Assembly: GCA_014874265.1 (NCBI GenBank)
Contig: JACWAM010000120.1
Span: 1 to 43,652 of the forward strand
Direction of reading: 5' to 3'
Source: Thermoleophilia bacterium
Lineage (GTDB): Bacteria > Actinomycetota > Thermoleophilia > BMS3ABIN01
Length of the DNA: 43,652 nucleotides
Shown here: piece after piece, positions 17,395 to 26,662 of the stretch
How the letters are laid out: every line of letters begins with the position of its first letter
Position numbering within the stretch: position 1 is the first letter of the stretch
The notes under the pieces: model-generated
Told to the model about the DNA's origin: nothing
The model's database searches: none
The model's input: the letters and a program-made list of their open reading frames with translations, nothing else
Made by a program: the position numbers and the translations under genes

Positions 17395-17958
17395 TTGGTA
17401 TCAACAAACGATTTTAAAAATGGCATGGGCATCGAGGTGGAGGGGCAGCTGTTTACCATCGTGGAATTTCAGCATGTCAAGCCCGGCAAAGGCAACGCCT
17501 TCGTCCGGACAAAGCTGAAGAACATGGCCACCGGCGCCGTTATTGACCGCACCTTCCGGGCGGGCGAGAAATTCCGCCGCGTACGTACCGAAAGCAAGAA
17601 AATGCTTTACCTGTACTCAACCCCGGACGAGGTCGTCCTGATGGACAATGACAGTTACGAGCAGGTGTCGCTGCCGCTGCCGCTGGTCGGGGATTCGCTC
17701 AAGTTTGTCAAGGAAAACATGGACGTGGAGCTACTCAGCATTGACGGCAAGCCCGCCTCGGTGGCGCCGCCGATATTCGTCGAACTGGCAGTTACGGATA
17801 CGCAGCCGGGTGTCAAGGGAGACACCGTCAGCGGCGGGTCCAAGCCCGCCACGGTGGAGACGGGCGCTGTCGTTTTTGTTCCCCTGTTTATCAAGGTTGG
17901 AGAAGTGGTAAAGATTGATACCAGGAGCGGTGAATACGTCGAACGGGTAAGCGGTTAG
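17395..17958 (+). CDS. efp: Elongation factor P
   Basis: STNDFKNGMGIEVEGQ, EFQHVKPGKGNAFVRTKLKN; TTG start preceded by GGAGG. Confidence 0.97.
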   Translation: MVSTNDFKNGMGIEVEGQLFTIVEFQHVKPGKGNAFVRTKLKNMATGAVIDRTFRAGEKFRRVRTESKKMLYLYSTPDEVVLMDNDSYEQVSLPLPLVGDSLKFVKENMDVELLSIDGKPASVAPPIFVELAVTDTQPGVKGDTVSGGSKPATVETGAVVFVPLFIKVGEVVKIDTRSGEYVERVSG

Positions 17959-17962
17959 AACC

Positions 17963-19780
17963 ATGGTCAAGGCGCGGCGAGTCCTTATCACCGACACGAC
18001 GTTGCGGGATGGACAGCAATCGCTGTGGGCCTCCCGGATGCGAACTGGCGAGATGCTGCCCATCCTGGCGAAGATGGACGACATCGGATTCTACTCGCTG
18101 GAGGTTTGGGGCGGGGCCACCTTTGACAGCTGCGTCCGGTTTCTCGGCGAAAATCCGTGGGAGCGGCTGCGCACGGTCAAGATGCACTGTCCGAAGACGC
18201 CACTGATGATGATGCTCCGCGGACAGAATCTGGTGGGATACCGTCATTACGGAGATGACATCGTCCGCCGGTTCGTGCGCCATGCGGCCGAGAACGGCAT
18301 TGACATATTTCGGATCTTTGATGCTCTTAACGACACGCGCAACGTGGAAGCGGCCGCGGAGGCGGTCAAGGAAGCAGGACGGCATTTCCAGGCGGCGCTG
18401 GCTTATACAGTCAGCCCCGTGCATACGCTGGACCACTATCTCGAGGCGGCGACCAGATTTGTCGAGATGGGCGCCGACTCCATCTGCATCAAGGATATGG
18501 CGGCGCTGCTTTCGCCATTCCACTGCGAGCAGCTGGTGAGGCGGTTGAAAACTGAGATTGATCTGCCATTACAAGTGCACTGCCATTATATCGGCGGCCT
18601 GGCGCCGATGACATACCTGAAGGCGATTGAAGCTGGCGCTGACGTTGTTGATACCGCTACCGTGCCGCTCGCTTTTGGCTCTTCCAATCCGGCAACGGAG
18701 ATGGTGGTAACGGCGCTTAAGGGGACTCGCTTCGATACGGGACTGGAGCTTGACCCGCTTTTTGAAATTGCCAAATATTTTGAAGAGATCAGGGTAGGCG
18801 GCGGCTACTTGCGGGGCGTCACGTCGCTGACGCATATGCAGGTTTATTCGCACCAGGTTCCGGGTGGGATGATATCCAACCTGGAGAGCCAGCTGGCGGA
18901 GCAGGATGCGACCGGTCGGCTGCCGGAGGTGCTGGCTGAGATACCCGCCGTGCGGGCTGAGGTAGGCTACCCGCCGCTGGTGACGCCCATGAGCCAGATC
19001 GTCGGCACCCAGGCCGTGCTCAACGTCCTTTCGGGGAAACGCTGGCAGGTTGTGCCCGATGAGATGAAGTCTTATTTGATGGGAATGTACGGGCAAGCGC
19101 CGGGTCCGGTTAATGAGGATGTGATCAGGAAGGTTCTGGGAGACCAGAAGCCGATCACTTGCCGTCCCGCCGATTTAATCAAAGAGACGGTCGCCGGGTA
19201 TGCCGATGAGATTGGCGACCTGGCGCGGAGCGAAGAAGATGTTTTAACCTATGCTCTTTTTCCTTCAGCGGCAAGGTCGTTCCTTCAGAAGCGCCGCCAT
19301 GGGGTAGAAGATGACGTATTTCTGACGCAGGAACAGGAAGCGGAGGAGGTTGGCGGGGGAAACATGGATGTAAATCATATCAAGGAGCTCATCGCGGCGG
19401 TGGAGAACTCTTCGATTGCCGAAGTGACGATCGAAGAGGGAGATACCCGAATTACGGTGCGCAAGAGCGGCGAGCCGGAGCCGGCGGCGCCGGCGGCAGC
19501 CGGAGCGGCGCCGGCGCCGGATAATTATTTTGTCGTCAAGTCTCCCATGGTGGGCACCTTTTACCGGGCCGCATCGCCTACCAGTGATCCGTTCGTGGAA
19601 GCGGGTGACCGGGTAAAAAAGGGGCAGACTCTGTGCATCCTGGAAGCCATGAAGCTGATGAACGAAGTCATCTCCGAAGTGAACGGCGTCGTCCGCGACA
19701 TACTGGTGGAAAACGCTAAACCGGTAGAGTACGGGACGGCGTTGCTTTACATAGAGCCGGAAGAGATCGTGGAAACCTAA
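17963..19780 (+). CDS. Fusion: pyruvate carboxylase subunit B / oxaloacetate decarboxylase alpha-type carboxyltransferase plus AccB-type biotin carboxyl carrier domain
   Basis: ITDTTLRDGQQSLWASRM, DIFRIFDALNDTRN, CIKDMAALLSP, HCHYIGG; C-terminus MDVNHIKELI...SPMVGTFYRAASP...CILEAMKLMNEV. Confidence 0.95.
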   Translation: MVKARRVLITDTTLRDGQQSLWASRMRTGEMLPILAKMDDIGFYSLEVWGGATFDSCVRFLGENPWERLRTVKMHCPKTPLMMMLRGQNLVGYRHYGDDIVRRFVRHAAENGIDIFRIFDALNDTRNVEAAAEAVKEAGRHFQAALAYTVSPVHTLDHYLEAATRFVEMGADSICIKDMAALLSPFHCEQLVRRLKTEIDLPLQVHCHYIGGLAPMTYLKAIEAGADVVDTATVPLAFGSSNPATEMVVTALKGTRFDTGLELDPLFEIAKYFEEIRVGGGYLRGVTSLTHMQVYSHQVPGGMISNLESQLAEQDATGRLPEVLAEIPAVRAEVGYPPLVTPMSQIVGTQAVLNVLSGKRWQVVPDEMKSYLMGMYGQAPGPVNEDVIRKVLGDQKPITCRPADLIKETVAGYADEIGDLARSEEDVLTYALFPSAARSFLQKRRHGVEDDVFLTQEQEAEEVGGGNMDVNHIKELIAAVENSSIAEVTIEEGDTRITVRKSGEPEPAAPAAAGAAPAPDNYFVVKSPMVGTFYRAASPTSDPFVEAGDRVKKGQTLCILEAMKLMNEVISEVNGVVRDILVENAKPVEYGTALLYIEPEEIVET

Positions 19781-19854
19781 GACCGGACATTTGATTTGAT
19801 GCCTTCGCCTTTGGATATTACACCTGATTTATCGAGCTTGAGGTTTGAGGGATT

Positions 19855-21219
19855 ATGGTATCAAAGATATTAATTGCCAATCGCGGCGAAATCGCACTGA
19901 GAGTTATCCGCGCCTGCCGGGAGCTGAAAATTCCCAGCGTCGCCGTCTACTCCGAAGCCGACGCCCGTTCCATGCACGTCATCGAAGCGGACGAGGCAGT
20001 CTGCATCGGGCCCGGACCGGTGATTCATAGCTACCTGCAGGTGCCGGCGATTATTGGCGCGGCGGAGATTACCGGCTGCGACGCTATTCATCCGGGCTAT
20101 GGCTTTCTGGCGGAGAATCCGGATTTTGTGGAGACCTGCCGGGATAACAGCCTGATGTTCATTGGTCCCGGTCCCGGGGTAATGCGAATGATGGGCGATA
20201 AATCCCTGGCCAAGCAAACCATGAAGAGCGCTCGCATTCCCGTGATTCCCGGGTCGGAAGGAGCGGTGGCCGATGCGGCCGCCGCCGCCCGGCTGGCAGC
20301 CGAATACGGGTACCCGGTCATGCTGAAAGCGGCCGCGGGGGGTGGAGGCAAGGGAATGCGGCTTGTGGGTGACGAGAACGAGATGGAGGGAGCCTTTGTA
20401 ATGGCCGCCGGCGAAGCCGAAGCTTCTTTTGGCAATGGGGCGCTTTATCTCGAGAAAGTGGTGCCCAACCCGCGCCATGTCGAGGTCCAGGTGCTGGCAG
20501 ACAAAGCCGGCTCCGTATTGACGCTGGGTGAGCGGGATTGTTCGGTGCAGCGGCGGCATCAAAAGCTTATTGAAGAATCCCCGTCCCCGTTATTAAAGGA
20601 AGAAACACGGCGGGAGATGGCTCAGGCCGCCATCGCCGCCTGCCGGGCCTGCGGCTATGAAAACGCCGGCACGGTCGAGTTCCTCGTGGATGATCAGGAG
20701 AATTTTTATTTCATGGAGATGAACGCCAGAGTGCAGGTGGAGCACCCGGTCACGGAGATGGTAACCGGTTTTGACATTGTCAAGGAGCAGATCAGGATTG
20801 CCCGGGGTGAGCGCCTGCCGCTGACGGGGTCGATCAGGACGCGCGGTCACGCGATCGAGATTCGGATTAACGCCGAAGACCCCGATAATGATTTCAGGCC
20901 AAATACGGGCGTTCTTAGCCGCTACCGGCTGCCCGGCGGCCCGGGCGTCCGGGTCGATTCTCACCTTTATGAGGGTTACGAGGTCCCGGTTTTTTACGAC
21001 TCGCTGCTGGCGAAGTTGATTGTCTGGGACAGCAACAGGCCGGCGGCGATCGCGCGCGCACTGAGGGCCCTGGATGAGTTGATCATTGAAGGCGTCGTTA
21101 CAAACAAGGAGCTTTGCCGGGCCATCCTCAGTTCTGAGGCATTTTCCGGCGGCGCTCCCACGACCGCTTTCATCGAAGAGAACATGCCGAAGCTGCACCA
21201 GGCAGTGTCAAGGCGGTAG
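19855..21219 (+). CDS. accC: Biotin carboxylase
   Basis: KILIANRGEIALRVIRACRE, HPGYGFLAENP, KAAAGGGGKGMRLV, MNARVQVEHPVTEMVTG. Confidence 0.97.
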   Translation: MVSKILIANRGEIALRVIRACRELKIPSVAVYSEADARSMHVIEADEAVCIGPGPVIHSYLQVPAIIGAAEITGCDAIHPGYGFLAENPDFVETCRDNSLMFIGPGPGVMRMMGDKSLAKQTMKSARIPVIPGSEGAVADAAAAARLAAEYGYPVMLKAAAGGGGKGMRLVGDENEMEGAFVMAAGEAEASFGNGALYLEKVVPNPRHVEVQVLADKAGSVLTLGERDCSVQRRHQKLIEESPSPLLKEETRREMAQAAIAACRACGYENAGTVEFLVDDQENFYFMEMNARVQVEHPVTEMVTGFDIVKEQIRIARGERLPLTGSIRTRGHAIEIRINAEDPDNDFRPNTGVLSRYRLPGGPGVRVDSHLYEGYEVPVFYDSLLAKLIVWDSNRPAAIARALRALDELIIEGVVTNKELCRAILSSEAFSGGAPTTAFIEENMPKLHQAVSRR

Positions 21220-21236
21220 CAAAGACGATTCCTTGA

Positions 21237-21704
21237 ATGGTGATTGCGATGAACGATACCGGAGCAAGGCCAGACGCAGACCCGCAGAGGTCAGCGGCGG
21301 TTTCCCGGCGGCAGGCGCGCCGCGACGCCATGGTTGTCCTCTACCAGCGGGACATCACCGGCGCCGGACTCGATCATCTTTTCGCGGCGCTCGAAAAGGA
21401 GACGGGCCATGCTCCCGACGGGTTCACCCGTGAAGAAGTGCAGGGGGTCCTGGCCGCGAAAGATGATCTCGACCTGGCGATTGACGCCGCTTCCAGCAGC
21501 TGGCCGGCGCATAGGCTGGCGGCGCTGGAGCGGAATATCCTCCGGCTGGCGGTCTTTGAGATCCGTGCCCGTCTCGATGTTCCCGCGGAGGTTACGATTA
21601 ACGAGGCCGTGGCGCTGGCAAAGAGATACTGCTCGCGGGAAGCTGGATCCCTGGTTAACGGCATCCTTGGAAAAATAGCACAGGAGGCAAGTGAAAATGG
21701 TTGA
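21237..21704 (+). CDS. nusB: Transcription antitermination factor NusB
   Basis: RRQARRDAMVVLYQRDITG, LAALERNILRLAVFEI, PAEVTINEAVALAKRYCSREAGSLVNGILGKI. Confidence 0.93.
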   Translation: MVIAMNDTGARPDADPQRSAAVSRRQARRDAMVVLYQRDITGAGLDHLFAALEKETGHAPDGFTREEVQGVLAAKDDLDLAIDAASSSWPAHRLAALERNILRLAVFEIRARLDVPAEVTINEAVALAKRYCSREAGSLVNGILGKIAQEASENG

Positions 21705-22026
21705 CGAACCATCTGGTGGGGGAGGCAGCGGCGATATCGCCGGGACCGACGCCGGCGGCGAGAGCCTGACTGGGGCGCTGGAATCAACCTTGGGCAATTT
21801 AACCGAATCAATCGGCCGGATGGAGTCGATCGTACAGAGACTGGAAGCAGGAGAAGCTGACTGGGAGGAATCCATCCGCCTGCTGACAGAGGCCAATGAA
21901 CTTGCCATGGAAAGCTCACGGCGTCTGGAACGCGCCGTGCAGGACATCGTTTACGGCTCTGAGGAGGAGGATGGCTCACAGTCCGGTGAAGAACCTCAAG
22001 TGGAATCCCGCGGCAGCCGGGAATGA
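21697..22026 (+). CDS. xseB: Exodeoxyribonuclease VII small subunit
   Basis: GALESTLGNLTESIGRMESIVQRLEAGEADWEESIRLLTEANELAMESSRRLERA; ATG at 21697 (or GTG at 21691) after AGGAGG. Confidence 0.85.
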   Translation: MVDEPSGGGGSGDIAGTDAGGESLTGALESTLGNLTESIGRMESIVQRLEAGEADWEESIRLLTEANELAMESSRRLERAVQDIVYGSEEEDGSQSGEEPQVESRGSRE

Positions 22027-22897
22027 AGCGTTGTCATATCCGGATGATCTAGTCGGCCAGGTGGATTCCTATCTCGCGGAGCTGGAATTCGGCGAGAAGG
22101 AGCCCGTCATGCCGCTCACGGAAGCGATGCGCTATTCGCTGCTGGCCGGCGGCAAGCGGATCCGGCCCATCCTGCTGCTAGCGACAGGCAGAGCGTACGG
22201 AACCCCTCCGGCGGCGATCATGCCGGCTGCCGCTGCGCTGGAGATGATCCATACCTATTCTCTCATCCATGACGATCTGCCGGCTTTTGACGACGATGCG
22301 CTCCGGCGGGGGCAGCCATCCTGTCACGTTAAATTTGGCGAAAACGTCGCGATTCTGGCTGGGGACGCCTTGTTTGCGGAAGCCTACCGGCTGATTTGCG
22401 AGCGCCTGGAGACGGCGCCGCCGGTCCGCCTGTCCGTGATCGAGGAGATTTCAGTCGCCACCGGCGTCAAGGGCGTGGTCGGCGGGCAGCTGATCGATAT
22501 CATGGGGAGCGCCTGCGACGGCGACACTCTGATGATGCTGCATTCTCTTAAAACCGGCAGGCTGATTTCGGCGTGCGTTCGGTGCGGCGGCTTGCTGGCC
22601 GGGGTGACGGCGCCGGAGCTGACGCGGCTGAGCGGGTTTGCCGCCGATCTGGGTTTGCTATTCCAGATTAAAGACGATATTTTGGATGTTGTTGGCGAAA
22701 CGGCAGTGCTGGGAAAACAGGCCGGCGCCGACCTCAGGCACAAGCGCTGCACTTACGTAAGCATTTACGGCCTCGACGAATCGATGCGGCTGGCGCAGGA
22801 ATATCGCAACCGGGCCCTGGAGGCGCTCGAAGGCCTGCAGGGAGATACCGGCGATCTGGCCGGCATCACCAATTACATCTACGAACGGCAAAGGTAG
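21971..22897 (+). CDS. ispA: Polyprenyl (farnesyl/geranylgeranyl) diphosphate synthase
   Basis: LLAGGKRIRPILLLATG, HTYSLIHDDLPAFDDDALRRG, second motif FQIKDDILDV. Confidence 0.93.
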   Translation: MAHSPVKNLKWNPAAAGNEALSYPDDLVGQVDSYLAELEFGEKEPVMPLTEAMRYSLLAGGKRIRPILLLATGRAYGTPPAAIMPAAAALEMIHTYSLIHDDLPAFDDDALRRGQPSCHVKFGENVAILAGDALFAEAYRLICERLETAPPVRLSVIEEISVATGVKGVVGGQLIDIMGSACDGDTLMMLHSLKTGRLISACVRCGGLLAGVTAPELTRLSGFAADLGLLFQIKDDILDVVGETAVLGKQAGADLRHKRCTYVSIYGLDESMRLAQEYRNRALEALEGLQGDTGDLAGITNYIYERQR

Positions 22898-22898
22898 C

Positions 22899-24845
22899 AT
22901 GTCGCTTCTCCAGCAGATAAACTCTCCGGCTGATCTTCGGCGTTTCAACGACCGCGAGCTCCAGGTATTGGCCGACGAAATTCGTGATTTCATGGTAAAG
23001 ACCGTTTCCAAGGTGGGAGGGCATCTCGCTCCCAGTCTCGGGGTCGTCGAGCTGACAATTGCGCTGCACAGCGTCCTCGATAGCCCGCGGGACAAGATTA
23101 TCTGGGATGTTGGACACCAGTGTTACGCACACAAGATTATAACCGGACGGCGGGACGAATTTCACACGATCCGGCAGGGTGGCGGACTGTCTGGCTTTCC
23201 CAGCCCGGCTGAGTCAGAGCATGACATCGTCGGTACCGGACACAGCTCGACCTCGATCAGTTATGGCGTCGGGTTAACGGAAGCCATCAGGCTCGCCGCC
23301 GGACGGGAAGATGAAGACGCGGCGGGCAGCGACGGGACCGGCAGGCGCGAGAGCCATGTGGCCTGCGTTATCGGCGACGGCGCCCTCACCGGCGGCATTG
23401 CCTACGAAGCGCTCAACCAGGCGGGTCATCTGCGGTCGCCGCTGATGGTGATACTCAACGACAACGAGATGTCGATCAAGGCGAACGTCGGCGCCATCTC
23501 CCAGTACCTGAACCGGCTGCGGCTCGATCCTACCCTGTCAAAACTGCGCGAGGACCTTGAGCGCGGCATTGACAAGATCCCGGGGATTCGCGGCGGCATG
23601 CGGTCGTTGAAAGAGAGCCTGAAGGCGTTTCTGGTCCCGGGCAGGCTGTTTGAGGAGCTTGGGTTTGCTTATCTGGGCGTTATCGACGGCCACGACATCA
23701 AGGCCCTGAGAAAGAGCATCAGGGCGGCGATGGAGATCGAGCGGCCGGTGCTGATTCACATCAAGACCATTAAAGGAAAGGGGTATCAGCCGGCGGAGGC
23801 GCGCCCCGACACATTTCATGGCATCGCGCCTTTTAGTGTTAGCACCGGTGAGGCGATCAAGCAACCGGGCCCGATTACCTACACGGAGGCTTTCGGCCGG
23901 GGGCTGGCAAAGATGGCCGCGGCCGACGAGCGGATCGTTGCCGTCACGGCCGCCATGTCAAACGGGACCGGCCTTAACTTTTTCGAACGCGAGTTTCCGG
24001 ACAGGTTTTTCGATGTCGGCATTGCCGAAGGGCACGCGGTCACATTTGCGGCCGGCCTGGCGCTCGGCGGGCGGAAGCCGGTAGTGGCCATCTATTCCAC
24101 ATTTCTGCAGCGGTCGTTTGACCAACTTATCCAGGACATCAGCCTGCAGGAGATCCCGGTGGTGCTGGCGGTTGACCGCGCCGGCCTTGTTGGTGATGAC
24201 GGGCCGACGCATCACGGCTGTTTTGACCTTGCCTATCTGAATATGGTCCCGGGGCTGACCGTGATGGCTCCCAAGGATGAAGCCGAGTTGCAGCACATGC
24301 TCTACACGGGGCTTAATATCGATGGTCCCGCCGCGATTCGTTACCCGCGCGCCGCCGGACTGGGGGTAGCACTGCCGGGAAGGTTCGAGGAACTGCCGGT
24401 GGGGCAGGCGGAAATCCTGGACCAGGGCGAGGGGGCGCTATTGCTTGGAATTGGAACCGGCGCCGGCATCTGCCTGCGTTCGGCCCGAATTCTGGCGGAG
24501 CGGCACGGGCTCCGTCCGACCGTTGTTAACGCCCGATGGCTCAAGCCTCTTGACGAAACACTCATACGTGATCTGGCGGAGCAGCATGATGTTGTTGTAA
24601 CGGTGGAAGAAGGAACCATCACGGGCGGCTTTGGCGCCGCCGTTGCCGGGCTGCTGGCCGGGTCCGGGACGCCGGTGAAGCGGTTTGCGCTGCCGGACCG
24701 GTTCCTGCCCCACGGCAACCGGAGCCGGCTGTTAAGAGACGCCGGTCTGTCACCGGAGGCGGTAGCCGGTTATGTCAGCGACATGCTCGTCACGGAGAAG
24801 GTCGTAAACACCGGCAGAAGGAAAGCTTCCGGAGAAGGCTCTTAA
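22899..24845 (+). CDS. dxs: 1-deoxy-D-xylulose-5-phosphate synthase
   Basis: DVGHQCYAHKIITGRRD, GTGHSSTSISYGVG, CVIGDGALTGG, DRAGLVGDDGPTHHG. Confidence 0.97.
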   Translation: MSLLQQINSPADLRRFNDRELQVLADEIRDFMVKTVSKVGGHLAPSLGVVELTIALHSVLDSPRDKIIWDVGHQCYAHKIITGRRDEFHTIRQGGGLSGFPSPAESEHDIVGTGHSSTSISYGVGLTEAIRLAAGREDEDAAGSDGTGRRESHVACVIGDGALTGGIAYEALNQAGHLRSPLMVILNDNEMSIKANVGAISQYLNRLRLDPTLSKLREDLERGIDKIPGIRGGMRSLKESLKAFLVPGRLFEELGFAYLGVIDGHDIKALRKSIRAAMEIERPVLIHIKTIKGKGYQPAEARPDTFHGIAPFSVSTGEAIKQPGPITYTEAFGRGLAKMAAADERIVAVTAAMSNGTGLNFFEREFPDRFFDVGIAEGHAVTFAAGLALGGRKPVVAIYSTFLQRSFDQLIQDISLQEIPVVLAVDRAGLVGDDGPTHHGCFDLAYLNMVPGLTVMAPKDEAELQHMLYTGLNIDGPAAIRYPRAAGLGVALPGRFEELPVGQAEILDQGEGALLLGIGTGAGICLRSARILAERHGLRPTVVNARWLKPLDETLIRDLAEQHDVVVTVEEGTITGGFGAAVAGLLAGSGTPVKRFALPDRFLPHGNRSRLLRDAGLSPEAVAGYVSDMLVTEKVVNTGRRKASGEGS

Positions 24846-24849
24846 AGGG

Positions 24850-24865
24850 GCCTGCGGCCGCAGGC
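24850..24865. repeat. 16-bp perfect palindrome in the dxs-tlyA gap
   Basis: GCCTGCGGCCGCAGGC. Confidence 0.8.
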
Positions 24866-24877
24866 GTCACTCCTCTT

Positions 24878-25747
24878 ATGACAGGCGCCAAGCGCGAAAA
24901 ACCCGACAGCGGAAAGCCGCGGGGTAGGCAAGGGGGCAAAGGCGGCAAAAGACGGCTGGACTCGGTCCTGGTTGAGCAGGGATTTTTTCCCACCCGCTCG
25001 CAGGCAGGAGCGGCAGTCATGGCCGGCAATGTCAGGGTGGGCGGGGTAACCGCCGCCAAGGCGGGAGTGCTCGTTGCCGGCGGCGAGGAAATCGAAGTTG
25101 CAGGCGGCCCGCGCTACGTCTCCCGCGGGGGCCTCAAGCTCGTACAGGCTTTTTCCTCTTTTCCCATCGATGTCAGGGGGCGGACTGTAATCGACGCCGG
25201 CGCTTCCACGGGCGGCTTTACCGACTGCCTGCTTCAGCACGGCGCCGGCAGAGTGATTGCCGTCGATGTCGGCTACGGCCAGCTGGCGTGGAAGCTGCGG
25301 CAGGACCCGCGCGTGCAGGTGCTGGAGCGGGTCAACATCCGCTACCTCAAATGTGACCAGTTATCAGTAAAGCCCGACTTCGCGACGTTTGACCTTTCGT
25401 TCATTTCTTTACGGAAAGTCCTCCCTGCTGTGATAAAATGTCTCTGCGCCGGATTTGAGGCGGTGGCGCTGGTAAAACCGGAGTTTGAGGCTGGCCGTGG
25501 CAAGGTCGGCAAGGGCGGCGTCGTCCGGGACGAGCGTGTGCGACGTGAGGTTCTTGAGGCAGTCTGGGACGCCGTGACCGCGGCGGGAGGCGATGTCAAA
25601 GGGCTGGCTGTTTCTCCCGCCAGGGGACCAAAAGGCAATGTCGAATACCTGATGTATTTTGTTGACGGCGCCGGCGGAGAGAAAACGACGGTCGCGGAAA
25701 GGCGGCTGATGATAAACCGTCTTTTTAACAATGGTAACGATGCCTGA
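24878..25747 (+). CDS. tlyA: TlyA family rRNA (cytidine-2'-O)-methyltransferase
   Basis: S4-like KRRLDSVLVEQGFFPTRSQAGAAVMAGNVRV; YVSRGGLKL; DAGASTGGFTDCLLQHGAGRVIAVDVGYGQLAW. Confidence 0.93.
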   Translation: MTGAKREKPDSGKPRGRQGGKGGKRRLDSVLVEQGFFPTRSQAGAAVMAGNVRVGGVTAAKAGVLVAGGEEIEVAGGPRYVSRGGLKLVQAFSSFPIDVRGRTVIDAGASTGGFTDCLLQHGAGRVIAVDVGYGQLAWKLRQDPRVQVLERVNIRYLKCDQLSVKPDFATFDLSFISLRKVLPAVIKCLCAGFEAVALVKPEFEAGRGKVGKGGVVRDERVRREVLEAVWDAVTAAGGDVKGLAVSPARGPKGNVEYLMYFVDGAGGEKTTVAERRLMINRLFNNGNDA

Positions 25748-25798
25748 TGTTGATAATGACTCGGCTGGAAGAGGCGGGCATTAAGGCGGGGGAGCCGG

Positions 25799-26650
25799 TT
25801 GGTTAAAAGAATTGCAGTCATTACGCACCGGCGCTCGGAAGCCACCAATTTGGCGCTCCGGGAGATCCTGGCCATGTGCCGGGAGCTTGACATCGAGGCT
25901 GTCATTCCCCGGCAGGAGGCCGAGAAGTCTTCGCTGTCCGGCGATGAGGCAACGGTGGTGCCCGACCTCTTGCGGGAACAGGTAGATTTCTGCGTGGCGC
26001 TCGGCGGCGACGGCACCATCCTCCGGGCATTTGGCCGCTTTCAGGACATGCAGACGCCGGTCCTGGGAATTAACTTTGGCCGCATTGGCTTCCTGTCCGG
26101 CATGGCGCCGGAAGAGATCGGGGAGCGCTTGAAGGAGGTTCTCCTCGGAAACTACGGCCTCATGGATCTGACGCTGCTGAGGCTGGTCCACGGAGGCACC
26201 TGTAACATGGCCGTTAACGACGTCGTTGTCCATAAACCGGAAGGCGGCACGTCGATCAGGATCGGCTACGCTGTCGGCGGCCTCAGGATGGACAGTTTCT
26301 CCTGCGACGGCATGGTCGTCTCCACGGCGGCTGGTTCAACCGCCTATAATCTTTCCAACGGCGGTCCGGTCGCGTCCCTGGATCTGGACGTGCTTATCGT
26401 CTCGGCAATCGCGCCGCATACGCTGCGGTTCCGGCCGCTGGTGCTTGGCGGCGGTGGGGATGTGGAGATCTTCAATCAAGCCCTGGGCAGCGCCGCCTCA
26501 ATCTGCGTTGACGGCAGGGTATGCGCCCAGCTGCCGCCGGGGAAAAGCCTGACCGTTTCCATTTCTGACAAGAAGGCAAAACTGGTTCGGGTTCCCGGGG
26601 CCGATTTTTACAGGGTTCTCCGGGACAAATTCATTAACCAGCCTACTTGA
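25799..26650 (+). CDS. nadK: NAD kinase
   Basis: LGGDGTILRAF, GINFGRIGFLS, STAAGSTAYNLSNGGPV; TTG start. Confidence 0.95.
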   Translation: MVKRIAVITHRRSEATNLALREILAMCRELDIEAVIPRQEAEKSSLSGDEATVVPDLLREQVDFCVALGGDGTILRAFGRFQDMQTPVLGINFGRIGFLSGMAPEEIGERLKEVLLGNYGLMDLTLLRLVHGGTCNMAVNDVVVHKPEGGTSIRIGYAVGGLRMDSFSCDGMVVSTAAGSTAYNLSNGGPVASLDLDVLIVSAIAPHTLRFRPLVLGGGGDVEIFNQALGSAASICVDGRVCAQLPPGKSLTVSISDKKAKLVRVPGADFYRVLRDKFINQPT

Positions 26651-26662
26651 TATCAGTTTTAT

